Positions 1-6,363 of a DNA stretch of 6,815 nt are shown here, in pieces. Where the stretch lies: assembly GCA_021792885.1 (NCBI GenBank), contig JAJYTV010000099.1:1-6815 (forward strand), in the 5' to 3' direction. This DNA comes from Bacillota bacterium (lineage in GTDB: Bacteria > Bacillota > Sulfobacillia > JAJZYS01 > JAJYTV01). The position numbers and the translations under genes are program-made. The notes beneath the pieces are model-generated. The model was not told the origin of the DNA, did not search any database, and worked only from the letters and a program-made list of their open reading frames with translations. Numbering within the stretch: position 1 is the first letter of the stretch; every line of letters starts with the position of its first letter.

Positions 1-1
1 G

Positions 2-268
2 CTCGACCTCTCCGGCTGCGGCCTGCTCGCGCATTGCCCCAGAGAGGCCCAGGTCCTGCACGGCGACATCGTGGACGCCCACCTCTCCCTGCCGGACGGC
101 CGCACCGTCGCCATCCGCATGCACGCCGTGCGCACGGGGGAGGGCCCCTTCGGCAGCCGGCTCGTGGGGTTCGACTTCGTGGACATCGCAGAGCGCGACC
201 AGGACAGGGTCGTCGCCTACGTCCTGCAGCAGGAGCGAAGGCGCGTGCAGGCACTGCGCGGCCTTTGA
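2..268 (+). CDS. PilZ-domain protein, C-terminal part (5' end outside window)
   Basis: The reading frame is open from the left edge and ends at TGA 266-268, giving the last 88 residues. It starts with LDLSGCGL, which matches the D/N-x-S-x-x-G motif of PilZ domains. It continues with an alternating beta pattern and the F-D-F-V-D segment, then a terminal helix (ERDQDRVVAYVLQQERRR) typical of the end of YcgR-like proteins. PilZ domains bind cyclic di-GMP. In flagellar loci such proteins commonly act as a motility brake on the motor or regulate flagellar output. The other half of the nucleotide site (the RxxxR motif) and any N-terminal YcgR domain lie upstream of the window, so binding cannot be confirmed here. 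A GTG at 71 is in frame but would cut off the conserved motif, so it is not the start. Its place 240 nt upstream of flagellin supports a motility role, which is inferred. Confidence 0.8.
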   Translation, partial: LDLSGCGLLAHCPREAQVLHGDIVDAHLSLPDGRTVAIRMHAVRTGEGPFGSRLVGFDFVDIAERDQDRVVAYVLQQERRRVQALRGL

Positions 269-508
269 TGCTTTCATAGGCGAAATCGGGAGAAAAATGG
301 CACCTGCGGGGCGATTTGCCGCGAGTGGTGCCGCCGCGTCTCCTCTCAGCGCCGCTCACGGCCTGAAATCGGAGTTCCGGATCCGAGGTGGACGGGCGAT
401 AGGGCAGGTAGAACCTCTCGAGGGTTCCCCCCTCCGGATGCTTCCCGACGGGGAGGCCACAACACCGAGGAAAGGAAGGGATTCCGCGTTGGGGGGCGCG
501 GAGAAGGC
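269..508 (+). promoter_or_regulatory. Flagellin upstream region and probable mRNA leader
   Basis: This 240-nt stretch separates the PilZ gene from flagellin and should hold the flagellin promoter and leader. I see no long protein-coding frame with family features. The best trace of a sigma-28 (FliA/SigD) -10 element is GGCGATAG at 395-402, but no TAAA-like -35 lies at the right distance, so no promoter is assigned. A 7-bp hairpin with one G-U pair and a GACG loop can form at 440-457, about 50 nt before the start codon. Closer to the gene is a purine-rich stretch (468-481) including GGAAGGGATTCC at 474-485, which can fold with GGGA in the loop. The flagellin ribosome binding site GGAGAAGG lies at 500-507, close to ATG 509. 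Confidence 0.5.
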
Positions 509-2086
509 ATGTTCGTCAACACGAACGTCGCCGCGTTGAACGCGTGGCTGAACCTGGACAACACGCAGAACAACATGACCAACGTCATGCAGCAGTTGTC
601 CTCGGGCCTGCGCATCAACTCGGCAGCCAACGATCCGGCCGGCCTGGCGATCAGCCAGCAGATGCAGAGCCAGATCAGCGGCATGAACCAGGCATACCGC
701 AACGCCCAGTCCGGCATCACGCTCCTGCAGACGGCGGACGGTGCGATGGGTCAGGTGCAGAACATCCTGCAGAGCATGTACTCGCTCGCGTCGGAAGCCG
801 CGACGGGCACGAACAACTCGACCGACCTGCAGGCCCTGCAGCAGGAGATGAACCAGTACGCGCAGGAGATCACGCAGATCGCGAACACCACCCAGTTCAA
901 CAACCTGAACCTCCTGGGCGGTGTGTTCCAGGGACAGCAGATCCAGATCGGCGCCAACGCCGGTCAGTCCCTGGGCATCTCGATCAACGCGGTCGACGCG
1001 CACAGCCTCGGCGTCGCCGGCACGACGGTGACGACCATCAACACGACGGGCCAGGCCCTGATCGACACTGCGCTCAGCGCGAACGCGACCGGCCTTACCG
1101 CGTCGCCCAGCGGCACGACCTACACGGTCGGCGCGAATGTCACCCCGTTCACGCTCAACGGCGGCACGAGCAACGTCCTCCAGGACTTCACCGCGGTGTC
1201 CGGGCAGTACACCGGCGCGACGACGGCGACGATCACCTTCGACTTCGCGACCACAACCGCGAGTTCGACCTCCGCAGCGGTCGGCTACTCCGTCAACGGC
1301 GGCGCCACGACGACGGTCACCGTCGCCTTGACCGGTGCCACGATCGCGATCGACACGGGCAACGGCGTGCTGAACTTCGGCACCGCAGCGATCACCGCCG
1401 GTACCGCGTCGACCGTGACGACCGGTACGTTGACGGTCGGCGCCATGCAGACGCAGTTCAGCCTGTACAACTCCGGCAACACGGTCCTCAGCGCCGCGAC
1501 CATCGCCGGTGGGGTCGGGCCGGACCAGGCGATCAGCATGACGAACGCCACGAACACCGAGGCGTTCAGCTTCAACGCGCTGCAGAACGCCACGACCACC
1601 GGCGTCACGTACACCGTCACGGGTGGGACGGCGACGCTCAGCTCGCCGGTCGGCACCGGCTTCTCGTACACCGCCGGCAACACCTACTACACGGTCACGA
1701 CGATGGAGAACGTCGTGCTGAACGACTCCGGCACCTCCGGGTCCGGCACCGTGTCGAGCTTCACGAACGGCACGGTGACGAACGGCATCGACATCCAGGG
1801 CCAGGCGAACGCCAACGCGGCCCTGACGATCATCCAGAACGCGATCAACTCGGTGTCGAGCACCCGCGCCACGGTCGGCGCGCTGCAGAACCGCCTGCAG
1901 TTCGCCTCCGCGGACCTGCAGACGTCCTCGCAGAACCTGACGACGGCCCGCTCGAACATCGTCAACGCGGACGTCGCGCTGCAGATGGTCAACCTCACCA
2001 AGGACCAGGTGCTGCAGCAGGCCGGTGTCGCGATGCTCGCCCAGGCGAACGCGCTGCCGCAGGCGCTGCTGAAGCTCTTCCCCTGA
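509..2086 (+). CDS. fliC: Flagellin (filament structural protein)
   Basis: This 525-residue protein polymerises into the flagellar filament outside the cell. The N-terminal D0/D1 region (about 1-160) carries flagellin signatures: NTNVAALNA at 4-12, QQLSSGLRINSAANDPAGLAI at 28-48, and NTTQFNNLNLL at 126-136. The C-terminal D1/D0 region (about 430-525) has GALQNRLQFA, NIVNADVAL, and VLQQAGVAMLAQANALPQALL, the tail that FliS normally binds. The middle (about 165-430) is a Thr/Gly/Ala/Ser-rich, beta-type domain that I cannot match to a known D2/D3 family. The start ATG 509 follows GGAGAAGG and gives the expected N-terminus, although the usual MRIN is MFVN. Charge is odd: 5 Arg and 2 Lys in the whole chain, none at 65-452, against 20 Asp/Glu, and no Cys. 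The many Ser/Thr residues could carry O-linked sugars from the neighbouring glycosyltransferase (inferred). The symbol could equally be hag. Confidence 0.96.
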   Translation: MFVNTNVAALNAWLNLDNTQNNMTNVMQQLSSGLRINSAANDPAGLAISQQMQSQISGMNQAYRNAQSGITLLQTADGAMGQVQNILQSMYSLASEAATGTNNSTDLQALQQEMNQYAQEITQIANTTQFNNLNLLGGVFQGQQIQIGANAGQSLGISINAVDAHSLGVAGTTVTTINTTGQALIDTALSANATGLTASPSGTTYTVGANVTPFTLNGGTSNVLQDFTAVSGQYTGATTATITFDFATTTASSTSAAVGYSVNGGATTTVTVALTGATIAIDTGNGVLNFGTAAITAGTASTVTTGTLTVGAMQTQFSLYNSGNTVLSAATIAGGVGPDQAISMTNATNTEAFSFNALQNATTTGVTYTVTGGTATLSSPVGTGFSYTAGNTYYTVTTMENVVLNDSGTSGSGTVSSFTNGTVTNGIDIQGQANANAALTIIQNAINSVSSTRATVGALQNRLQFASADLQTSSQNLTTARSNIVNADVALQMVNLTKDQVLQQAGVAMLAQANALPQALLKLFP

Positions 2087-2108
2087 TCCCCTGGTTCCGA
2101 CGTCACGA

Positions 2109-2135
2109 GGGGAGACCGGGGTTCCCGGTCTCCCC
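2109..2135 (+). terminator. 12-bp GC-rich hairpin after flagellin (attenuator or mRNA 3' stabiliser)
   Basis: Positions 2109-2120 pair perfectly with 2124-2135 (GGGGAGACCGGG / CCCGGTCTCCCC) around a 3-nt GTT loop, starting 22 nt after the flagellin stop. There is no run of T after the stem (it is followed by CTCCACTGAC), so it is not a classical intrinsic terminator. It may cause partial termination, or protect the 3' end of a processed flagellin mRNA, letting flagellin be made in large excess over the downstream operon. The next ribosome binding site begins only 15 nt after the stem. Confidence 0.6.
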
Positions 2136-2165
2136 CTCCACTGACTAGCCGGAGGAGGCAGCACG

Positions 2166-3734
2166 ATGGCAAAGGCCGCGAAGAAGCCCCTCGTCTCCAC
2201 CTGCATCATCGCCAAGGACGAAGAGGCGATGATCGGCAGTTGCGTCCGGTCCGTCGCCGGCCTCGGTGGAGAGGTGGTCGTCGTCGACACGGGCTCCTCC
2301 GACCGCACGGCCGAGATCGCCCGCCAGCTCGGAGCCGTCGTGATCGAGCACCCCTGGTCCGGGGACTTCTCCGCCGCGCGCAACGCTGGCCTCGAGCACG
2401 CGACGGGGGAATGGATCCTCGTCCTCGACGCCGACGAGCGTCTCACGGCGCCCTCGGTGCAGTGGATGGCGAAGCACCTGCCGGTTGTTCGACCCGAAGT
2501 GCAGGGCGGAAACGTGCAGATCCTCAACCGGACGGTGGGGTCGGATCCCAGGCGCACACCGCCCGTCGACGTGGTGCGCACCCTGCGCCTCTTCCGCAAC
2601 CGCCCAAGCCACCGCTTCCAGCAGCGCATTCACGAACAGATTTTTCCGGCCGTCTCCAGAAGCGGCCCTATTTTTGAAAGCGAGATTCAGATCGACCACT
2701 ACGGCTACGACCCCAGAATCGTCACGCAGCGCAACAAGGTGGAGCGCAACCTCGCGCTCTTGCAGCAGGCGCTTTCGGACTCTCCCCTGCCCCAGTACCG
2801 CGCCTACCTCCTGATGCAGTTCGGGCGCGAGTACCAGCGCATCAACGACTTCCCCAAGGCGAGGGCGCACCTGGAAGAGGGTCTCGGGTTGGTCATGGCG
2901 GAGGCTGAGGTGCCGACCTTCGCCGAGGCGCTCGGCATCTACCTCGCGGAATCGTGCCTCGAATGCAAGGACGTCGAGGGCGCGCGCCGGGCCTGCCAGT
3001 TCGTCGTCGACAAGTTCCCGCTCTCCTCGGACGCCTGGTTCCTGCTCGGCTCGTGCGAACTGGATACCGGAGACCTCGCCCAGGGGGTGACGCACCTCCT
3101 GTGGTCCTGCGCCCTTGTGGAACGGGCCGGCAACCGGCAGGTACTGCGCTCCCCGCAGCGCTGGGAGTCTTCCTACGCGCGCGCGGCGGTGCAGCTGGCG
3201 AATGCGGGCGCCTTCGAGGCGGCGGCGGAGATCGCCCGCGTAGGCCTCGACCAGATGCCGCACTCCCTCGCTCTCGCGAGCGTCTGCGCCCAATGCGCGC
3301 ACAGCCGCCCGGAAGTGATCGCCCGCATGGCCAGCGCGTCGAGCGCGCCAGCCATCACGGCGGTGGCGCGCGTCCTGCTGGCGGCCGACGCGGAGGACGA
3401 GGCGCGCGCGCTCGTCCTCGGCACGCCGCAGCAGGTTTCAAAGCAGCTCCTCGCCTGGCAGGCGATCCTTTCCCCGGAGCGCCCGACGAAGCGTCAGATC
3501 GCCGCGCTGTCGAGCCTCGACACGCCGATCGACCTCTACCTCGGGTCGCTCGTCGCGCGCCGAAACGGCGAACACGCGCTCGCCGACTCCCTCTGGCAGG
3601 ACCTCGAGCAACACCACTACGCAGGCGCTCCGCTCGCGCCGGACACGGATCTCCTGGAGACGCCGCGTCGCGCGGCGATGCGACTCGGCCTCCTGCCGGA
3701 GTCTCTCGAATCCAAGGGAGGCACACAGAGATGA
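2166..3734 (+). CDS. Family 2 glycosyltransferase with TPR-like C-terminal region, probable flagellin glycosyltransferase
   Basis: This 522-residue cytoplasmic enzyme has an N-terminal GT-A domain (about 8-190). Visible motifs are STCIIAKDEE (11-20), VVVVDTGSSDRT (37-48), WSGDFSAARNAG (64-75), the metal- and nucleotide-sugar-binding LDADE (87-91, DxD at 88-90), QRIHEQI (153-159) and HYGY (178-181), as in SunS-like and related GT2 proteins. From about 190 on the chain is helical with TPR-like units, for example around 285-320 (SDAWFLLGSCELDTGDLAQG) and 335-362. Such repeats often bind the protein acceptor. ATG 2166 is preceded by GGAGGAGG (2151-2158, 7-nt spacing). The stop overlaps the fliS start by 4 nt. 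Lying between flagellin and fliS, it probably transfers a sugar to Ser/Thr of flagellin before export. The donor, the acceptor and the sites are inferred, and another glycoconjugate target is possible. Confidence 0.88.
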   Translation: MAKAAKKPLVSTCIIAKDEEAMIGSCVRSVAGLGGEVVVVDTGSSDRTAEIARQLGAVVIEHPWSGDFSAARNAGLEHATGEWILVLDADERLTAPSVQWMAKHLPVVRPEVQGGNVQILNRTVGSDPRRTPPVDVVRTLRLFRNRPSHRFQQRIHEQIFPAVSRSGPIFESEIQIDHYGYDPRIVTQRNKVERNLALLQQALSDSPLPQYRAYLLMQFGREYQRINDFPKARAHLEEGLGLVMAEAEVPTFAEALGIYLAESCLECKDVEGARRACQFVVDKFPLSSDAWFLLGSCELDTGDLAQGVTHLLWSCALVERAGNRQVLRSPQRWESSYARAAVQLANAGAFEAAAEIARVGLDQMPHSLALASVCAQCAHSRPEVIARMASASSAPAITAVARVLLAADAEDEARALVLGTPQQVSKQLLAWQAILSPERPTKRQIAALSSLDTPIDLYLGSLVARRNGEHALADSLWQDLEQHHYAGAPLAPDTDLLETPRRAAMRLGLLPESLESKGGTQR

Positions 3735-4117
3735 GAAGGGCGGAAGACCTCTACAAGACCTACGCGCGGGAAGTGCCCCGGGCGGAGAACGCCGTCGTCG
3801 CCGTCTACGACCAGCTCGTCCAGTCGGTGCTGATCGCACACCGCGCCATCGAGTCCAAGAGTTTCGAAGAGGCACACAAGCATCTCGTCGCGTGCCAGGA
3901 CGTCCTCGGCGCCCTGGCGGAGAGCCAGGCCCAGGACCGCCAGTTCGCGGGCAGCCAGAGCCTCGTCTCGCTGCTCCTCTACTGCCGGCAGGAATTGATG
4001 GAGGCGAATGTCCAAAAAGACGTGCAGCGCCTCGCCCCTGTCGTCACCGTCCTGACCACCCTGCGGGACGCGTTCCTCGAGGCGAGCGGACAGCTCCACG
4101 GAGGTGAGGGGCAATGA
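3731..4117 (+). CDS. fliS: Flagellin export chaperone FliS
   Basis: This 128-residue all-helical protein binds the C-terminal disordered tail of flagellin in the cytoplasm, stops early polymerisation and delivers it to the export gate. The family pattern is clear: an N-terminal YKTYAREV segment (8-15), AVYDQLVQSVLIAHRAIESKSF (24-45) in place of the usual LYDGAIxF…AxxAI helix, and ELMEANVQKDVQRLAPVVTVLTTLRDAF (88-115), matching the conserved EANxxKD…LLxxLRdaW block. The common TASP-type motif before the second helix is replaced by VPRAENA, making this a diverged member. Length is normal. The start ATG overlaps the glycosyltransferase stop (ATGA 3731-3734), and its own stop overlaps the fliD start (ATGA 4114-4117), so translation is likely coupled on both sides. 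Confidence 0.88.
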   Translation: MRRAEDLYKTYAREVPRAENAVVAVYDQLVQSVLIAHRAIESKSFEEAHKHLVACQDVLGALAESQAQDRQFAGSQSLVSLLLYCRQELMEANVQKDVQRLAPVVTVLTTLRDAFLEASGQLHGGEGQ

Positions 4118-5529
4118 GTTCGAGCAGCCCATCCAGCATCTCGAGCCTGCTCAACAACCCCACTCTCCTCTCCGCCATGTACCCAGGCCTCAATCTCAGC
4201 GGCCTCGCGAACCTCTACCAGGCGGAGTCCGCGGCCCTCGCGGCGCCGCTCGACAACCTCACGACGCAGGTCCAGACGCTGACGACCGCCGCGCAGGCCT
4301 GGAGCCAGGTGCAGACTGCGGTCCAGCAGCTCCAGACCGACGTGACGGCCGCGAACACCCAGACGAACTGGCAGTCCCCGAGCGCGTCCTCGTCGCAGAC
4401 GAGCGTGCTGCAGGCCGCCGTGTCCTCAAGCGGCGCCCCGGTGAGCGGCGTCTACCAGATCGACGTCACCGCCCAGGGACTGTACAACACGTACCTCAGC
4501 CAGAGCGAGACGTCCTCGACGAGCGCGCTCGGGCTCTCGGGATCGTTCTCCCTGAATGGCCAGACGGTCAACGTCTCCTCCACGGACAGCCTCTCGTCGA
4601 TCGCCCAGTCGATCAACGCGGCGAACGCCGGCGTGACGGCAACCGTGCTGACCCAGACCTCTTCGACCGGCACGACGTCGTACTACCTCGCCCTCGCGTC
4701 GACGGCCTACAAGAGCATCACGGTCAGCGACCCGAACGGGATCCTCACCGGTACGGGCACCTCGGGCCTCGGCGAGGCCCAAAAGCAGGCGGCCCAGGCC
4801 TGGAGCTACACCGTGAACGGGCTGCAGACGTATTCCACGTCAAACACGGACTCGACGACGATCCCCGGCGTCACCTTGACGCTTGCCGGCACGGGCACCA
4901 CGACGGTGGACGTCACGAACACGAACCAGGCGGCCGTCTCGGCAGTGCAGAAGGTCGTCTCCGACTACGCCTCCCTGCAGAGCACACTCAGCCAGCTCAC
5001 CGCGCAGGGACAGCCCCTCGCCGGCGACGTGACCGCGGAGGGCATCCTGAACCAGGTCAACAACACCCTCCTGCAGGCGCAGAGCACCAACCCGGTCGGC
5101 TTCCAGAACCTCGCCTCGGTCGGCCTCACGCTCTCCTACAGCAAGTCGAACACCGCACCGCAGCTGAACTTCTCGCAAAGCACCTTCAACAGCCAGTACA
5201 CGGCGAACCCGAACGCCGTGCAGAGCCTCTTCGTCGGCAGCACGAGCATCATGGGACAGCTCGAGACCTACCTGAACCAGCTCTCGAACCCGACCGGACA
5301 GATCAACTCGGTGCAGCAGGGCATCGCAAGCGAGATCCAGTCCATGACCGCGCAGGAGCAGAGCCAGCAGAACCTCATCACGATGCAGCAGAGCGCCCTG
5401 AGCGACCTCTTCAACCAGGAGATCTCGAGTCTCCTCGCGGTCTACTCCCAGAAGTCGACCGTGACATCGCTGATCAACCAGATGAGCGGCCAGTCGAGCT
5501 CCAGCGGCTCCAGCAGCTCCGGCGGCTAG
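4114..5529 (+). CDS. fliD: Flagellar filament cap / hook-associated protein 2, FliD
   Basis: This 471-residue protein forms the cap at the filament tip and guides insertion of flagellin. The N-terminal FliD_N region (about 24-120) shows GLNLSGLANLYQAESAALAAPLDNL, a helix of coiled-coil type (44-80) and VSGVYQIDVTAQG (110-122). The hook-IN-like segment FSLNGQTVNVSSTDSLSSIAQSIN lies at 145-168. The FliD_C part (about 225-455) ends in a helical stretch with ALSDLFNQEISSLLAVYSQ (428-446) and TSLINQMSG. Start ATG 4114 has a textbook ribosome binding site, GGAGGTGAG (4100-4108), inside the end of fliS. Odd points are a Ser-rich N-terminus (SSSSPSSISS), an added Ser/Gly tail (461-471), no Arg and no Cys at all, only 5 Lys (first at 200) and 18 acidic residues. 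The low-charge style matches flagellin and contrasts with the Arg-rich cytoplasmic neighbours. Confidence 0.94.
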   Translation: MSSSSPSSISSLLNNPTLLSAMYPGLNLSGLANLYQAESAALAAPLDNLTTQVQTLTTAAQAWSQVQTAVQQLQTDVTAANTQTNWQSPSASSSQTSVLQAAVSSSGAPVSGVYQIDVTAQGLYNTYLSQSETSSTSALGLSGSFSLNGQTVNVSSTDSLSSIAQSINAANAGVTATVLTQTSSTGTTSYYLALASTAYKSITVSDPNGILTGTGTSGLGEAQKQAAQAWSYTVNGLQTYSTSNTDSTTIPGVTLTLAGTGTTTVDVTNTNQAAVSAVQKVVSDYASLQSTLSQLTAQGQPLAGDVTAEGILNQVNNTLLQAQSTNPVGFQNLASVGLTLSYSKSNTAPQLNFSQSTFNSQYTANPNAVQSLFVGSTSIMGQLETYLNQLSNPTGQINSVQQGIASEIQSMTAQEQSQQNLITMQQSALSDLFNQEISSLLAVYSQKSTVTSLINQMSGQSSSSGSSSSGG

Positions 5530-5541
5530 GAGGAGAAGGCC

Positions 5542-6033
5542 ATGGAGATCCGGCAAGCCCGCGTCGACGACGCCGCGGCGGTCACGGCGCTCATCGACCT
5601 CGTCGCCCAGAACGACGCGACGCTCGGCCTCGACCGCTACCCCGGCGGCGCGGACGTGCTGCGTCGCCAGATGGAGGGGACGCCGAAGGACGTCTCGACG
5701 TTCCTCGTCGCCGCCGATGGCGGGGCAATCGTCGGCTACGCGTTCATCGGCCGCTACATCACCCCTACCCTCGCCCATGTCGGCGTGCTCTCGATCGTCG
5801 TCCACCCGGCGCACCGCCGGGCCGGGGTCGGCCGCAGGCTGATGGACGAGGGCGCTCTCTGGGCCGGGTCGGTCGGGGTGCGCAAGCTCACCTTGAGCGT
5901 CCTCGCGACGAACGCGGCCGGGAGGGCCCTCTTCGTCGCGAGCGGCTTCGCAACCGAGGCGGTGCGCAAAGGCCAGTTCCGCATCGGCAGCGCGGACGTC
6001 GACGAGGTCCTCATGGCGCGGTGGCTGTCGTGA
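5542..6033 (+). CDS. GNAT-family N-acetyltransferase, possibly acting on the filament glycan
   Basis: This 163-residue protein is a complete single-domain GNAT, which moves an acetyl group from acetyl-CoA to an amine. It has the N-terminal beta-helix (EIRQARVDDAAAVTALIDLV, 2-21), beta strands around 52-70, motif A with VLSIVVHPAHRRAGVGRRLMD (82-102; CoA pyrophosphate loop RRAGVG 92-97), and motif B with NAAGRALFVASGF (124-136). The C-terminus (VDEVLMARWL) is typical of the family. Its ribosome binding site AGGAGGAG (5528-5535) overlaps the fliD stop codon, and its own end overlaps the next gene. Translation is therefore tied to fliD. Family membership is certain, but the substrate is not visible. 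Context suggests N-acylation of an amino sugar used on flagellin, or of a flagellar protein, by analogy with PseH-type enzymes in other flagellin glycosylation loci. That role is inferred. Confidence 0.88.
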   Translation: MEIRQARVDDAAAVTALIDLVAQNDATLGLDRYPGGADVLRRQMEGTPKDVSTFLVAADGGAIVGYAFIGRYITPTLAHVGVLSIVVHPAHRRAGVGRRLMDEGALWAGSVGVRKLTLSVLATNAAGRALFVASGFATEAVRKGQFRIGSADVDEVLMARWLS

Positions 6034-6317
6034 GCTGGGCGCGGCTCATCGACCTCCTGAAGGCGCAGGAGGCATGCCTCGAGGGTCAGGACTTCGCGAG
6101 GCAGCGCGAGGCCCTGCAGCCCCAGATCGAAGCATTGCTCGCATCGCTCGCTGGCGGGCCCGCCCCGACGGAGGCGGAGCGAGAGCAGGCCCTCGCGCTG
6201 CTCGACACGACGCTCCAGCGCTCGGTCCAGCGCGTCGCGCAGACGGGCGCGTCGATCCGCCGCAGCCAGCAGCAGAAGGGCCAGAAGCCCGCGCAGCTGA
6301 TCGACCGGCGCGGCTGA
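6030..6317 (+). CDS. Small helical protein, FliT/FlgN-like export chaperone candidate
   Basis: This is a 95-residue protein if translation starts at GTG 6030, which overlaps the GNAT stop as GTGA. An in-frame GTG at 6021 would add three residues, and neither start has a strong ribosome binding site, so coupling to the GNAT gene is likely. The chain is predicted almost wholly helical: helix 1 at about 2-40 (WARLIDLLKAQEACLEGQDF…PQIEALLASL), a Gly/Pro turn (42-47, GGPAPT), helix 2 at about 48-80 (EREQALALLDTTLQRSVQRVAQTG), and a basic Gln/Lys-rich tail. Size, antiparallel helix layout and position just after fliD match FliT, the chaperone of FliD and, in enterics, a regulator of FlhDC. Sequence signatures of this family are weak, so FlgN-like or unrelated helical proteins remain possible. 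Codon use matches the operon. Confidence 0.68.
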   Translation: MSWARLIDLLKAQEACLEGQDFARQREALQPQIEALLASLAGGPAPTEAEREQALALLDTTLQRSVQRVAQTGASIRRSQQQKGQKPAQLIDRRG

Positions 6318-6344
6318 GGCCAGGCGGTCTTGCCTACGCTCCTG

Positions 6345-6363
6345 TTGGTCAGAGACTGATCAA
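6345..6363 (+). terminator. Possible weak terminator of the filament operon
   Basis: TTGGTCAG (6345-6352) pairs with CTGATCAA (6356-6363) around an AGA loop, giving an 8-bp stem with one G-U pair. It lies 27 nt after the last operon gene and is followed by TCTTGTGTTGCCGTT, which is T-rich for this genome but not a clean T-run. It fits a weak intrinsic terminator. An operator for the downstream gene is the alternative. Confidence 0.35.

Noticed and set aside
298..319. Sigma-54-like promoter, TGGCAC followed by TTGC
   Set aside because: The gap between the two elements is 12 nt instead of about 5, so the required -24/-12 spacing is broken.
364..402. Sigma-28 promoter with GGCGATAG as -10
   Set aside because: The only TAAA-like sequence (TGAA/GAAA at 364-368) is about 27 nt away instead of 14-16, so only an isolated -10 resemblance remains.
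544..2148. 534-codon open frame overlapping flagellin in another plus frame
   Set aside because: Its Arg/His/Asp/Gln-rich translation has no domain features and it mirrors the codon bias of the flagellin gene.
356..2629. 757-codon open frame on the minus strand
   Set aside because: It lies antisense to flagellin and the glycosyltransferase, has low-complexity Arg/Val/Asp composition and no family motif. The lack of stops follows from strong C/G bias at codon third positions.
2145..3302. 385-codon minus-strand frame opposite the glycosyltransferase
   Set aside because: There is no ribosome binding site or conserved motif, and the plus-strand gene here has a full set of GT2 motifs.
4104..6020. 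Long upstream extension of the FliT-like reading frame through fliD and the GNAT gene
   Set aside because: This part is an out-of-frame shadow of fliD and the acetyltransferase. Only the last part of the frame, from about 6030, shows a protein-like helical pattern.
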